From Lachnospiraceae bacterium (GTDB lineage Bacteria > Bacillota > Clostridia > Lachnospirales > Lachnospiraceae), in NCBI GenBank assembly GCA_015057275.1, contig SVEO01000005.1, positions 62,001-126,000 of the forward strand: DNA of 64,000 nt, read 5' to 3'. This document shows, piece after piece, positions 1 to 8,558 of this stretch. A model generated the notes under the pieces. It was not told where the DNA came from, did no database searches, and worked only from the letters and a program-made list of their open reading frames with translations. Each line of letters begins with the position of its first letter. The first letter of the stretch is position 1. The position numbers were made by a program, and so were the translations under genes.

Positions 1-19
1 AGTACGAGGTAAGTGGCAG

Positions 20-1384
20 ATGATAAATATTTATGAAGTAAATGAAACACTCCGCATGATTGATCACGACAATCTGGATGTTCGTACGATTACTATGGGT
101 ATTAGTCTTTTGGACTGTATCTCAAACGATTTAGAGGAAGTAAAAAACAATATTTATAATAAAATTACAGCGAAGGCCGAGCGCCTGGTGGAAGTCGGCG
201 AGGAAATTTCTAAGGAATACGGTATTCCAATCGTAAATAAGCGTATTTCGGTTACACCGATTGCTTTGATCGGTGCGGCAGCTTGTAAGACAACCGGTGA
301 TTTCGTGGAGATTGCAAAGGTGTTAGATGCGTGTGCGCATAAGTGCGGCGTCAACTTTATCGGCGGTTATTCGGCGCTCGTGAGCAAGGGTATGACCCCG
401 GCGGAGGAGCTTTTAATTCGCTCGATTCCGGATGCGCTTGCAAATACAGAACGTGTGTGCAGCTCCGTAAATCTTGGTTCCACAAAGACCGGTATCAACA
501 TGGATGCGGTTCGTTTGATGGGCGAGATTATTTTACAGACCGCGGAAAAGACGAAGGAAGCAGATTCCCTCGGCTGCGCGAAGTTGGTGGTATTTTGTAA
601 TGCGCCGGACGACAATCCGTTCATGGCGGGTGCGTTCCACGGTGTGACAGAAGCAGATACGATTATCAATGTCGGCGTTAGCGGACCGGGCGTTGTAAAG
701 CATGCGCTCGAAGCGGTGCGAGGACAGGGCTTCGAGGTACTTTGCGAGACGATTAAGAAGACTGCATTTAAGATTACAAGAGTCGGTCAGCTTGTTGCCA
801 GAGAAGCGTCCAAGCGTCTTAATGTGCCGTTTGGAATTATCGACTTATCGTTGGCACCGACACCGGCAGTCGGCGATAGTGTAGCTGAAATTTTAGAAGA
901 AATCGGCTTAGAAAGAGCCGGTGCTCCGGGTACGACCGCAGCCCTCGCAATGCTGAACGACCAGGTAAAGAAGGGCGGTATCATGGCATCTTCTTATGTC
1001 GGCGGCTTAAGTGGCGCATTTATTCCGGTCAGCGAAGATCAGGGCATGATTGACGCTGTAAGAGAAGGAGCACTAACTCTGGAAAAGCTGGAAGCAATGA
1101 CTTGCGTATGCTCGGTAGGTCTTGATATGATTGCGATTCCGGGCGATACCAAGGCAACGACCATTTCCGGTATTATCGCCGACGAAGCAGCTATCGGTAT
1201 GATTAACCAAAAGACAACCGCTGTGCGTGTGATTCCTGTCATCGGCAAAGAGGTGGGCGAAACGGTCGAATTTGGCGGTCTGCTCGGATACGCACCAATT
1301 ATGCCGGTTAACCGTTTCTCGTGCGATGCGTTTGTACAGAGACAGGGACGTATTCCGGCACCGGTACATAGTTTCAAGAATTAG
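20..1384 (+). CDS. PFL family protein (UPF0210/DUF711)
   Basis: This 454-residue protein matches the UPF0210 (DUF711, 'PFL') family from memory of its sequence, including the N-terminal stretch '[17 protein letters not shown]' and the length. The family has a fold related to pyruvate-formate lyase but no established reaction, so no function is assigned. It is soluble, with no signal peptide or membrane segment. The start is supported by GAGGTAAG just upstream of the ATG. The bases before it end in an in-frame TAA at 10-12, so another gene probably finishes immediately upstream. In many Firmicutes that neighbour is a small ACT-domain protein (UPF0237), but only four codons are visible here, so its identity is inference. 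Confidence 0.85.
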   Translation: MINIYEVNETLRMIDHDNLDVRTITMGISLLDCISNDLEEVKNNIYNKITAKAERLVEVGEEISKEYGIPIVNKRISVTPIALIGAAACKTTGDFVEIAKVLDACAHKCGVNFIGGYSALVSKGMTPAEELLIRSIPDALANTERVCSSVNLGSTKTGINMDAVRLMGEIILQTAEKTKEADSLGCAKLVVFCNAPDDNPFMAGAFHGVTEADTIINVGVSGPGVVKHALEAVRGQGFEVLCETIKKTAFKITRVGQLVAREASKRLNVPFGIIDLSLAPTPAVGDSVAEILEEIGLERAGAPGTTAALAMLNDQVKKGGIMASSYVGGLSGAFIPVSEDQGMIDAVREGALTLEKLEAMTCVCSVGLDMIAIPGDTKATTISGIIADEAAIGMINQKTTAVRVIPVIGKEVGETVEFGGLLGYAPIMPVNRFSCDAFVQRQGRIPAPVHSFKN

Positions 1385-1400
1385 TGGGAAACAACGAGGA

Positions 1401-1445
1401 AGATAGCAGTAAGTTTTATGCTTGCATAAAAACTTACTGCTATCT
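1401..1445. repeat. Long near-perfect hairpin downstream of the PFL gene
   Basis: The arms AGATAGCAGTAAG...GC (1401-1421) and GC...CTTACTGCTATCT (1424-1445) are complementary over 21 positions with a single bulged base and a two-base loop. No run of T follows on either strand in the usual place, so it is not a classical intrinsic terminator. It could still end or protect the upstream transcript. Confidence 0.7.
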
Positions 1446-1450
1446 GACGA

Positions 1451-1540
1451 GTGTGAAATTGAGCAACGTAGAGTGATAACTCGGAGTTGCGAAATTTCGG
1501 CTGCGAGAGTTTCAGAGAAACGGAGCAGTCGGTTTCACAT
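1451..1540 (+). other. Candidate structured RNA or palindromic element upstream of leuC
   Basis: An outer stem TGTGAAA (1452-1458) / TTTCACA (1533-1539) encloses two hairpins. The first pairs GCAAC with GTTGC and, inside that, GAGT with ACTC around a GATA loop (1463-1490). The second pairs CTGC with GCAG and, inside, GTTTC with GAAAC around AGA (1501-1528). Both inner hairpins have internal loops with GGA on the 3' side. This predicts a three-way junction of about 90 nt, 70 bases before leuC. It could be an RNA leader or a dispersed palindromic repeat. I do not recognise it as a named family. Confidence 0.45.
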
Positions 1541-1609
1541 ATGAAATAAATTTATATTTTAATTTAATTTTACACGCAGCGTAGACTGCGGAAGAATGGA
1601 GGAAACACT

Positions 1610-2875
1610 ATGGGAATGACAATGACACAGAAAATCCTTGCAGCGCATGCAGGTTTAGATTGTGTTGTAGCAGGACAGTTAATTGAGGCGGATTTAGACC
1701 TTGTATTAGGAAATGATGTAACCACACCGGTTGCGATTCATGAAATGGATAAGATGACCATCACATCGGTTTATGACAAGGATAAAATTGCACTTGTTCC
1801 GGACCACTTCACACCGAATAAGGATATTAAGTCTGCAGAACACTGCAAGTGTGTAAGAGAATTTGCAAAAAAGCACGACATCACAAATTATTTTGAAATC
1901 GGCGAGATGGGTATCGAGCACGCACTCCTTCCGGAAAAAGGTTTGGTAGTGGCAGGTGACGTAGTCATCGGTGCAGACTCTCACACATGTACATATGGTG
2001 CGCTCGGCGCATTTTCTACCGGCGTAGGCAGTACTGATATGGCTGCTGGTATGGCAACCGGTAAGGCTTGGTTCAAGGTGCCAAGCGCCATCAAATTCAC
2101 ATTGACAGGCAAGCCTGCAAAGTGGGTAAGCGGTAAGGATATTATCCTGCACATCATTGGTATGATTGGTGTAGACGGTGCGCTTTACAAGTCGATGGAA
2201 TTTGTCGGTGACGGCATTCAGTATCTTTCTATGGACGATCGTTTCGCGATGACCAATATGGCTATCGAAGCCGGCGGTAAAAACGGTATCTTCCCGGTGG
2301 ATGATGCTGCAATCGCATACATGAAGGAACATTCCACAAAAACATATACCATCTATGAAGCTGATGAGGATGCTGTTTACGACGAAGAGTATACCATTGA
2401 TTTGAGCACACTTCGCCCAACGGTTGCATTCCCGCACCTTCCGGAAAACACCAGAACCATCGACGAAGTTGGTGAAGTTGTAATTGACCAGGTTGTCATC
2501 GGTTCCTGTACAAACGGACGAATTGATGACTTGAGAATTGCAGCGAAAGTGATGGAAGGCAAGAAAGTTGCTCCGGGCATGAGAGCGATTATCTTCCCGG
2601 CAACGCAGGCAATTTATCTGCAGGCAATTGAAGAAGGCTTAATTACCACCTTCATTAAAGCCGGTGCGGTTGTCAGCACTCCGACTTGCGGACCATGTCT
2701 CGGCGGCCATATGGGCATTCTGGCAAAGGGCGAAAGAGCTGTTGCTACTACAAACCGTAACTTTGTCGGCCGTATGGGTCATCCGGAATCTGAAGTTTAC
2801 CTTGCAAGCCCGGCAGTTGCTGCGGCCAGCGCAATCACAGGTAAGATTTCCGATCCGGAAGAATTAGGAATGTAA
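1610..2875 (+). CDS. leuC: 3-isopropylmalate dehydratase large subunit
   Basis: This aconitase-superfamily subunit converts 2-isopropylmalate to 3-isopropylmalate in leucine synthesis together with LeuD, encoded 19 bases downstream. The three cysteine ligands of the 4Fe-4S cluster are visible: C300 in GSCTNGR, and C360 and C363 in TCGPC. At 421 residues it is the short form (LeuC2/HacA-type), not the roughly 465-residue form of Escherichia coli. Members of this short group include isopropylmalate and other 2-hydroxyacid dehydratases. GGAGG lies 9 bases before the ATG. No leuA or leuB is in the window, so the leucine role rests on family and on pairing with leuD. Confidence 0.9.
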   Translation: MGMTMTQKILAAHAGLDCVVAGQLIEADLDLVLGNDVTTPVAIHEMDKMTITSVYDKDKIALVPDHFTPNKDIKSAEHCKCVREFAKKHDITNYFEIGEMGIEHALLPEKGLVVAGDVVIGADSHTCTYGALGAFSTGVGSTDMAAGMATGKAWFKVPSAIKFTLTGKPAKWVSGKDIILHIIGMIGVDGALYKSMEFVGDGIQYLSMDDRFAMTNMAIEAGGKNGIFPVDDAAIAYMKEHSTKTYTIYEADEDAVYDEEYTIDLSTLRPTVAFPHLPENTRTIDEVGEVVIDQVVIGSCTNGRIDDLRIAAKVMEGKKVAPGMRAIIFPATQAIYLQAIEEGLITTFIKAGAVVSTPTCGPCLGGHMGILAKGERAVATTNRNFVGRMGHPESEVYLASPAVAAASAITGKISDPEELGM

Positions 2876-2894
2876 GCAGAAGGAGGATAGTAAA

Positions 2895-3380
2895 ATGAAA
2901 GCTTTAGGTAGTGTATTCAAATACGGTGATAATGTAGATACAGACGTTATTATTCCTGCAAGATATTTAAATTCTTCCGACCCTGCGGAGCTTGCAAAGC
3001 ATTGTATGGAAGATATTGATGTTGACTTTGTAAATAAGGTACAAAAGGGCGATATTATTGTTGCCAACAAAAACTTTGGTTGCGGTTCTTCCAGAGAACA
3101 TGCGCCGATTTCTATCAAGGCGGCGGGCGTAAGCTGCGTCATTGCAGAGACATTTGCCAGAATCTTTTATCGTAATGCCATCAATATCGGACTGCCGATT
3201 TTAGAATGTCCGGAAGCGGCACAGGGGGTTGATGCCGGCGACCAGGTGGAAATCGATTTTGATAGCGGCATGATTTACAACCGTACCAAGGGAACGTCCT
3301 TCCAAGGACAGGCATTCCCGCCGTTCATGCAGGAAATTATCAAGGCAGAAGGTTTAATTAATTATATTAACAAGAAATAA
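2895..3380 (+). CDS. leuD: 3-isopropylmalate dehydratase small subunit
   Basis: This 161-residue swivelling-domain subunit pairs with LeuC to complete the isopropylmalate isomerase active site. The hallmark [12 protein letters not shown] loop is present around residues 57-68, as is the N-terminal [15 protein letters not shown] substrate-recognition region. The length is typical of the short LeuD2 type that partners with short LeuC. An AGAAGGAGG-like ribosome binding site lies in the 19-base gap after leuC, so the two genes are almost certainly co-transcribed and translationally matched. Confidence 0.92.
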   Translation: MKALGSVFKYGDNVDTDVIIPARYLNSSDPAELAKHCMEDIDVDFVNKVQKGDIIVANKNFGCGSSREHAPISIKAAGVSCVIAETFARIFYRNAINIGLPILECPEAAQGVDAGDQVEIDFDSGMIYNRTKGTSFQGQAFPPFMQEIIKAEGLINYINKK

Positions 3381-3459
3381 ATAGAATAAAAAATGCAGGC
3401 GCCGGCGATGCCGGCATTTGCCATTTGCAAAGAACGATAACAGAAAAGAGGAAAAGAAG

Positions 3460-4638
3460 ATGCCGAAACTTAGTGATAGAGTACATACTTTTACCGATTC
3501 CGTCATTCGAAGAATGACGAGAATCAGTGACGAACACGGCGCGATTAACTTATCTCAGGGGTTTCCGGATTTTGATCCGCCGCAGGAAATTATGGATGCT
3601 TTAGCCAAGGCAGCGCATGAAGGTCCGCACCAGTATTCTATTACATTCGGTGCAGAAAATTTCCGTGAAGCCCTCGCAGAAAAGCAGGGAAAGGCGATTG
3701 GCAGAAAGATTGATCCGGAGAAGGAAATCGTTGTTACTTGCGGCGGTACAGAAGCGATGATGTGTGCAATGATGACTATTTGCAATCCGGGAGACAAAGT
3801 GATGGTATTCTCGCCGTTTTATGAGAATTATGGTGCCGATGCAATTTTGTCCGGTGCAGAACCGATTTATATTCCATTGGTTCCGCCGCAATATAATTTT
3901 GATCTTAAGCTGGTGGAAGAAGGTTTCCGTCAGGGGGCAAAAGCGATTATCGTTTGCAATCCATCTAATCCTTGTGGAAAAGTATTCTCCAAAGAAGAGT
4001 TGATGGCAATCGGTAAGCTTGCGCTGCAATATGATGCATTTGTGGTAACCGATGAAGTATATGAGCATATGGTTTACGCGCCCAATACACATACCTGCAT
4101 GGCGTCTTTACCGGGTATGTATGAGCACACCATTACATGTAACTCGTTGTCCAAGACATATTCCATTACCGGTTGGCGTCTTGGATATCTAATCGGACCG
4201 GAAGAAGTGATTGAAAATGCTAAGAAAGTACATGATTTCCTGACTGTAGGTGCAGCAGCACCGTTGCAGGAAGCAGCGACTGTAGGTTTGAAATTCCCGC
4301 AGTCATATTATGATGATTTGCTGGCAACTTACACAGAAAAGCGTGCATATTTCTTAGAAGGTCTTGATAAAATCGGGCTTAAGCACAATGTGCCGCAGGG
4401 AACCTATTTTGTGTTGATTGATATTCAGGAATTTTTGGATTTGCCGCAGTTTAAAGGCTATACCGATTTGGAATTCTGTGAATGGATGATTATGAACATT
4501 GGTGTGGCAGCTGTACCGGGTTCCAGCTTCTTTAGAGAAGAAGTCAACCACTTGATTCGCTTGCATTTTGCAAGAGAAAAAGCGACCATCGATGAAGCAT
4601 TGGCGCGACTGGAAAAATTACAGGAGCTAAAAAAATAA
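3460..4638 (+). CDS. PLP-dependent class I/II aminotransferase
   Basis: This is a fold-type I aminotransferase of 392 residues. Visible marks are the N-terminal INLSQGFPDFDPP, the substrate/cofactor region NPSNPCGKVF, TDEVYEHMVY, and the PLP lysine K232 in NSLSKTYSITGWRLG. The sequence resembles the methionine/aromatic/kynurenine aminotransferase branch (YbdL/PatA-like), so exact substrates are uncertain. The ATG at 3460 with GAGG upstream is preferred over a TTG at 3418. The last stop overlaps the next start (TAATG), so it is translationally coupled to the dehydrogenase that follows. Its place after leuCD suggests amino-acid metabolism, which is inference. Confidence 0.85.
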   Translation: MPKLSDRVHTFTDSVIRRMTRISDEHGAINLSQGFPDFDPPQEIMDALAKAAHEGPHQYSITFGAENFREALAEKQGKAIGRKIDPEKEIVVTCGGTEAMMCAMMTICNPGDKVMVFSPFYENYGADAILSGAEPIYIPLVPPQYNFDLKLVEEGFRQGAKAIIVCNPSNPCGKVFSKEELMAIGKLALQYDAFVVTDEVYEHMVYAPNTHTCMASLPGMYEHTITCNSLSKTYSITGWRLGYLIGPEEVIENAKKVHDFLTVGAAAPLQEAATVGLKFPQSYYDDLLATYTEKRAYFLEGLDKIGLKHNVPQGTYFVLIDIQEFLDLPQFKGYTDLEFCEWMIMNIGVAAVPGSSFFREEVNHLIRLHFAREKATIDEALARLEKLQELKK

Positions 4639-5711
4639 TGAAGACGAGATCTGTATATTATTGTAATTATTCCATCGGTGAAGATGCGTACGCAGATGTT
4701 GTAAAGGTTTGCAGCATTTACGGTACAAAAATTTTACTGATTGGAGGTAAAAAGGGACTGGCAGCAGGAAGTAACCGTTTGCAGGAAAAGTTGGCCGGCA
4801 GCAAGTTAGAAATTGTCGACACTGTGTGGTATGGTCATGATTGTACCTATGCAGTGATTGATTCTTTAGCAAATCATGCAAAAGAAATACAGGCAGACAT
4901 GATTTTCGGCATGGGTGGAGGAAAGGTAATTGATGTTGCCAAAGGAGTCGGTGCAAAGCTAGAGCTTCCGGTATTCACATTTCCTACCATAGCGGCTACC
5001 TGTGCAGCAACGACTGCACTGTCGGTTGTCTATCGAGAAGACGGAAATTTCGATAGCTTTTATTTCTTTGAACGGCCGGCATATCACTGCTTTATCGATC
5101 TGACAGTTATTTCACAGGCACCGTGGAAATATTTGCAGGCCGGCATCGGTGATACCATCGGCAAATTTTTTGAATGCCATTTTTCCGCACGCGGCGACAA
5201 GTTGGAACATAGTTCGGCTTTGGGAAGGGAAATTAGCAATATGTGCTATGAACCACTCTTGGAATATGGCGAACAGGCGTTGATTGATTGCAAAAATTAT
5301 CAGGTCAGCGTGGCACTTGAACAGGCTGTTTTAGCAAACATTGTCAGTACCGGTCTTGTTTCATTGATGGTTTTGGACGACTATAATTGTGCGATTGCAC
5401 ATTCTGTCTATTACGGACTGGTATTGTTGCCGGGATTTGAAGAAAAGTGGTTGCATGGAAATGTGGTAGCCTACGGCGTGCTCGTTCAATTGGCAGTGGA
5501 TGGCAATTTGCAGGAAGCTGCAAGATTGAAAGCCTTTTTGCAGCGTTTACAGATTCCGACAACATTAAAACAAATGGAGGTTCCGGTAGAGCGTGACTAT
5601 TTGCAGGCAGTTTTGACCGAAACCGTAAGCGGACCGGATATGGAGCACATCCCGTATCAGGTTACAGAAGATATGATATTTGATGCCATCAAGCTGGTCG
5701 AGACGCTGTAA
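4638..5711 (+). CDS. Glycerol-dehydrogenase-like iron-containing alcohol dehydrogenase
   Basis: This 357-residue protein belongs to the GldA/dehydroquinate-synthase-like fold. The nucleotide-binding MGGGKVIDVAKG motif is near residue 93. The expected metal ligands D172 (GIGDTIG), H255 (AIAHS) and H273 (WLHGN) fall one residue off the D173/H256/H274 ligands of Bacillus glycerol dehydrogenase. This predicts a Zn- or Fe-dependent NAD(P) oxidoreductase acting on a small alcohol or 2-hydroxy/keto compound. The start overlaps the aminotransferase stop by one base, so the two may act in one pathway. The true substrate cannot be read from sequence. Confidence 0.82.
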   Translation: MKTRSVYYCNYSIGEDAYADVVKVCSIYGTKILLIGGKKGLAAGSNRLQEKLAGSKLEIVDTVWYGHDCTYAVIDSLANHAKEIQADMIFGMGGGKVIDVAKGVGAKLELPVFTFPTIAATCAATTALSVVYREDGNFDSFYFFERPAYHCFIDLTVISQAPWKYLQAGIGDTIGKFFECHFSARGDKLEHSSALGREISNMCYEPLLEYGEQALIDCKNYQVSVALEQAVLANIVSTGLVSLMVLDDYNCAIAHSVYYGLVLLPGFEEKWLHGNVVAYGVLVQLAVDGNLQEAARLKAFLQRLQIPTTLKQMEVPVERDYLQAVLTETVSGPDMEHIPYQVTEDMIFDAIKLVETL

Positions 5712-5756
5712 CGCGACCGGTTGAAGGTTTCTAATAAAAATAAGGAGATACATAGT

Positions 5757-7100
5757 ATGAAAGAGAAAAATGTAAATACGAAAAACTTGTTAAAGTTTAT
5801 TCTCGGCTCTGCATTTGGTGTATTGATGTTTTTAATTCCCATTCCACAGGGAAACTCATTCACCACATTGTTAGATTTTTGCAAAAATTTCCTCAGTGAT
5901 TTGTTTGGCGGAAGTTTAGTGTACATTCTTACGGTATTGGTAGTTATTGCTGCGGTAATGAGTGTATATGATTACATTTGCAAGCCAAATTGGATTCGCA
6001 AAAATCATTATTTGACGAAGGCGTTTTCTACATCATTATTTTACTTAATTTCCAAGGTGTTGGGTGCAGTTGTATGTGTACTGGTTGTATTCGGCATCGG
6101 ACCGGAATTTATCACATCAATTGATACCGGTGCGACGATGGTTGACTTATGTTGTACATTGATTTGTATCGTAATCAGCTTCAGTTTTATTTTACCGTTT
6201 CTGACCGATTGTGGTATCATGGAATTTCTCGGTGTTATCTTAAAGCCGGTGGTTCGTCCGTTGTTCCGTGTTCCGGGACGTGCGTCAGTGGACTTGATTG
6301 CATCTTGGTTTGGAGCATCCAATGCAGCAGTTATTTTGACAAGGGAGCAGTATATGAAAGGTTTCTATACAAAAAGAGAAGCTGGTTATATTATGACAAA
6401 CTTCTCATTAGTATCGATTCCGTTCTGCCTGCTGATTGCAAATACGATTGGAATTGCAAATCTGTTCCCGGCATTTTATTTGTGTATCTGTCTGGTTGGT
6501 ATTGTGTTGGCTATCATTATTTGCCGTATTCCGCCAATCAGTAAGTTGCCGGACACTTATCAGGAACAAATTGGAAAGCAGATCAATGAAGAAGTTCCGA
6601 ATGAAAAAGGAATTTTCAAGCATGCAATAGAAATGAGTTGCAAGAGAGCGGAGACTTTTACTGTAAAGAAGGTTGTTTCCGGTGGTATGGAAGTTGTTAT
6701 GGGTATGCTGTTTGATTTGATCCCGATTGTATTATCCTGGGGTACTGTGGCGTTGATTATTGCAACATACACACCGGTATTTGATTGGATTTCCTATCCA
6801 ATGGGATTGTACCTGCAGCTTCTTGGGGTAGAAGAAGCATTTGCTGTAGCGCCAGCTACTTTAATTGGATTTACTGACATGTTCATTCCGGCTTTGTTAA
6901 TCGGTGCGGTTGAATCTGTAAAAACGAAATTTATTATCGGTGTATTATCATTGGTACAGATTATTTATCTGACAGAAGTTGGTGCGATTATTATCAAGAG
7001 TGAAATTCCATTAAAATTGGGAAGATTATTCATTCTTTTCTTGGAAAGAACAATCATTGCCATTCCTTTGATTGTGCTTTTTGCAAATTTGTTTTTGTAA
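5757..7100 (+). CDS. YjiH family membrane protein (nucleoside-recognition/Gate domain)
   Basis: This 447-residue integral membrane protein has about ten hydrophobic segments and matches the YjiH family, whose members carry the nucleoside-recognition (Gate) domain also found in SpoVM-type spore-maturation proteins. Characteristic stretches are SWFGASNAAVILTREQY near residue 190 and GFTDMFIPALLIG near 380. A transporter-like role is assumed for the family, but no substrate is established. AAGGAG sits 10 bases before the chosen ATG; a TTG at 5721 would add 12 residues but has no good ribosome binding site. A strong terminator follows at 7126. Confidence 0.8.
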   Translation: MKEKNVNTKNLLKFILGSAFGVLMFLIPIPQGNSFTTLLDFCKNFLSDLFGGSLVYILTVLVVIAAVMSVYDYICKPNWIRKNHYLTKAFSTSLFYLISKVLGAVVCVLVVFGIGPEFITSIDTGATMVDLCCTLICIVISFSFILPFLTDCGIMEFLGVILKPVVRPLFRVPGRASVDLIASWFGASNAAVILTREQYMKGFYTKREAGYIMTNFSLVSIPFCLLIANTIGIANLFPAFYLCICLVGIVLAIIICRIPPISKLPDTYQEQIGKQINEEVPNEKGIFKHAIEMSCKRAETFTVKKVVSGGMEVVMGMLFDLIPIVLSWGTVALIIATYTPVFDWISYPMGLYLQLLGVEEAFAVAPATLIGFTDMFIPALLIGAVESVKTKFIIGVLSLVQIIYLTEVGAIIIKSEIPLKLGRLFILFLERTIIAIPLIVLFANLFL

Positions 7101-7125
7101 TAGCAAAATAAAATGAAAAAGTAGG

Positions 7126-7166
7126 GACCCGGATAAGGAAAAAATCCTTATTGCGGGTCTTTTTTT
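7126..7166 (+). terminator. Intrinsic terminator after the YjiH gene
   Basis: The arms GACCCGGATAAGGA and TCCTTATTGCGGGTC pair around an A-rich loop, and eight T follow. It lies 25 bases after the stop codon and ends the leuC-to-yjiH unit. Confidence 0.92.
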
Positions 7167-7225
7167 GAATTAAATTAAAAATAATCCGTAAAAAATGAAA
7201 AAACGAATTAACAAATCGAATAAAA

Positions 7226-7242
7226 TGTAACAAATTTGTAAC
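7226..7242 (+). promoter_or_regulatory. WalR (YycF) box upstream of a cell-wall hydrolase
   Basis: TGTAAC-AAATT-TGTAAC matches the published WalR consensus (TGTWAH, 5 bases, TGTWAH) at every position. It sits in a 367-base, very AT-rich gap (7101-7467), about 135 bases upstream of the -35 element of the hydrolase gene at 7468. WalR controls cell-wall hydrolase genes in Bacillus and Staphylococcus, so the site and the gene fit each other. Binding is inferred. The distance is longer than usual for direct activation, so a second promoter or looping may be involved. Confidence 0.6.
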
Positions 7243-7376
7243 AATTTAAAAAGAGCCAATAGGAAATAGTGCATAAAAACAAGGTAGAAAATACGATTAA
7301 AATATACAAAGTTGACAAATGAAAAAAGTCGAAAAAATATTCGATATACAGTTTTCACAAAATTGAAAGGCCTATA

Positions 7377-7404
7377 TTGACACGAAAATTTAATTTGTTA
7401 TAAT
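7377..7404 (+). promoter_or_regulatory. SigA-type promoter for the cell-wall hydrolase
   Basis: TTGACA (7377-7382) and TATAAT (7399-7404) are both perfect consensus hexamers, 16 bases apart. Transcription would begin near 7411, giving a leader of about 57 bases before the ATG at 7468. Confidence 0.88.
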
Positions 7405-7467
7405 TGCTAAAGCGAAAAACGCAGTGTTTATGCGGATTTTCGAAAAAATTGAAAAGGGGAGTTTCAG

Positions 7468-8391
7468 ATGAAGAAAAAAACTTCTACTCCAAAGATAAAT
7501 TACAAAAATGTTAACAAAAAAAATGCAAATATAAAATTTGTTGCAACGGCCTCTGTTTTAGCTTTATCTTCAATGATGGCGTTCACTGCTTACGGTAATG
7601 CAACGGTAAAGAGTGAAAGTAGGAATGACTTCCGCGTGAAGGTACAGGTTGGCAGCCTTGATTTGACCGGAGCTTATGAGGACGGCAATCAGGTCATCGA
7701 ATCTTATTTCTACCAGCAGGAAGTTATAACTGAAGCGAAGGCAACCAATACAGTTTTCCTGTCACAGGAAGAAATGACAAAGAAGGCAGCGGAAAATGCG
7801 ATGGCAGTTGCCCAAGCGGAGTTTAACGCGGCAGATACTTTTACTTCTGAATCATCCAACGTGCAGAGTGTTGGTACAGAGTTGCAGGGGAGTAACAACA
7901 CCTTAAATGCAGCAGTAAAAAAAGCAGTAGAAGAGAAGGCAACAGCAGATAAAGCAGCGGCAGAAAAAGCTGCAGCAGAAAAGAAGTCGAACAATAAGAA
8001 ATTAACTGCTACATATAAGAGCAGCATTACCGGTATTTCTGACGAAGATTACAACAACCTGCTTCGCATTGTAGAAGCAGAAGCACAAAATCAAGGAGAC
8101 ATCGGTAAGATTTTGGTAGCAAACGTAATTCTTAATCGCGTAGAAAGTTCGAGATTTCCGAATGATATTACGGATGTAATTTTTCAGAAGGGTCAGTTTT
8201 CACCGGTTTCTAACGGACGTTTCTACAGTATCACAGTTTCCGAATCGACAAGAGATGCAGTTGACCGTGCATTAGCCGGCGAGGACTATTCCGAAGGTGC
8301 ATTATTCTTCGCAAACTACAAGTACACAGGTGGTTGGTTTAAGTCATTAGATTTCTTATTCCAGCACAAAGATCATTGTTTCTTTAAATAA
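7468..8391 (+). CDS. Secreted SleB-like cell wall hydrolase
   Basis: This is a 307-residue exported protein. A lysine-rich start and a hydrophobic segment at about 24-42 form a signal peptide or membrane anchor. A poorly conserved middle follows, with an Ala/Lys/Glu-rich coiled or linker stretch at about 150-178. The C-terminal 115 residues are a Hydrolase_2 (SleB/CwlJ) domain, with IVEAEAQNQGDIGK holding the likely catalytic glutamate, and the family-typical NVILNRV and HCFFK end. SleB-type enzymes act on peptidoglycan as lytic transglycosylases or amidases. A vegetative SigA promoter and a WalR box upstream suggest growth-phase wall remodelling rather than germination. That role is inference. 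GGGGAG precedes the ATG. Confidence 0.85.
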   Translation: MKKKTSTPKINYKNVNKKNANIKFVATASVLALSSMMAFTAYGNATVKSESRNDFRVKVQVGSLDLTGAYEDGNQVIESYFYQQEVITEAKATNTVFLSQEEMTKKAAENAMAVAQAEFNAADTFTSESSNVQSVGTELQGSNNTLNAAVKKAVEEKATADKAAAEKAAAEKKSNNKKLTATYKSSITGISDEDYNNLLRIVEAEAQNQGDIGKILVANVILNRVESSRFPNDITDVIFQKGQFSPVSNGRFYSITVSESTRDAVDRALAGEDYSEGALFFANYKYTGGWFKSLDFLFQHKDHCFFK

Positions 8392-8399
8392 GATGCATT

Positions 8400-8433
8400 A
8401 AGGTGTGGCAAAAGCTACACCTTTTCTTTTTCT
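8400..8433 (+). terminator. Intrinsic terminator after the cell-wall hydrolase
   Basis: AAGGTGTGGC pairs with GCTACACCTT (one G-U) around AAAA, followed by TTCTTTTTCT. It starts nine bases after the stop codon. Confidence 0.88.
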
Positions 8434-8484
8434 CATGGCATGGCGTGGGGGAAAGACTTTTGACACTGTAATCAAAATTTCTTG

Positions 8485-8513
8485 TTGTACTGAAAAAAGA
8501 GTTATGTTATAAT
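8485..8513 (+). promoter_or_regulatory. SigA-type promoter for thrC
   Basis: TTGTAC (8485-8490) and TATAAT (8508-8513) are separated by 17 bases. Predicted initiation near 8520 rules out the upstream TTG/ATG codons at 8514-8519 and supports the ATG at 8559. Confidence 0.75.
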
Positions 8514-8558
8514 TTGATGGAATGTGAAATTCAATCATCGATGGACATGGAGGAAATC

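Noticed and set aside
1385-1609. T-box riboswitch before leuC
   Set aside because: The conserved GGTGGNACCGCG antiterminator sequence is absent and no T-tailed terminator precedes the gene.
1706-2437. 243-codon open frame on the minus strand inside leuC
   Set aside because: It is antisense to a well-conserved gene, Cys/His-rich without family resemblance, and has no ribosome binding site that I can see.
7312-7332. Second TTGACA and a Spo0A-box-like AGTCGAA upstream of the cell-wall hydrolase
   Set aside because: No acceptable -10 lies 16-18 bases after this TTGACA, and the Spo0A-like site has a mismatch in a very AT-rich region.
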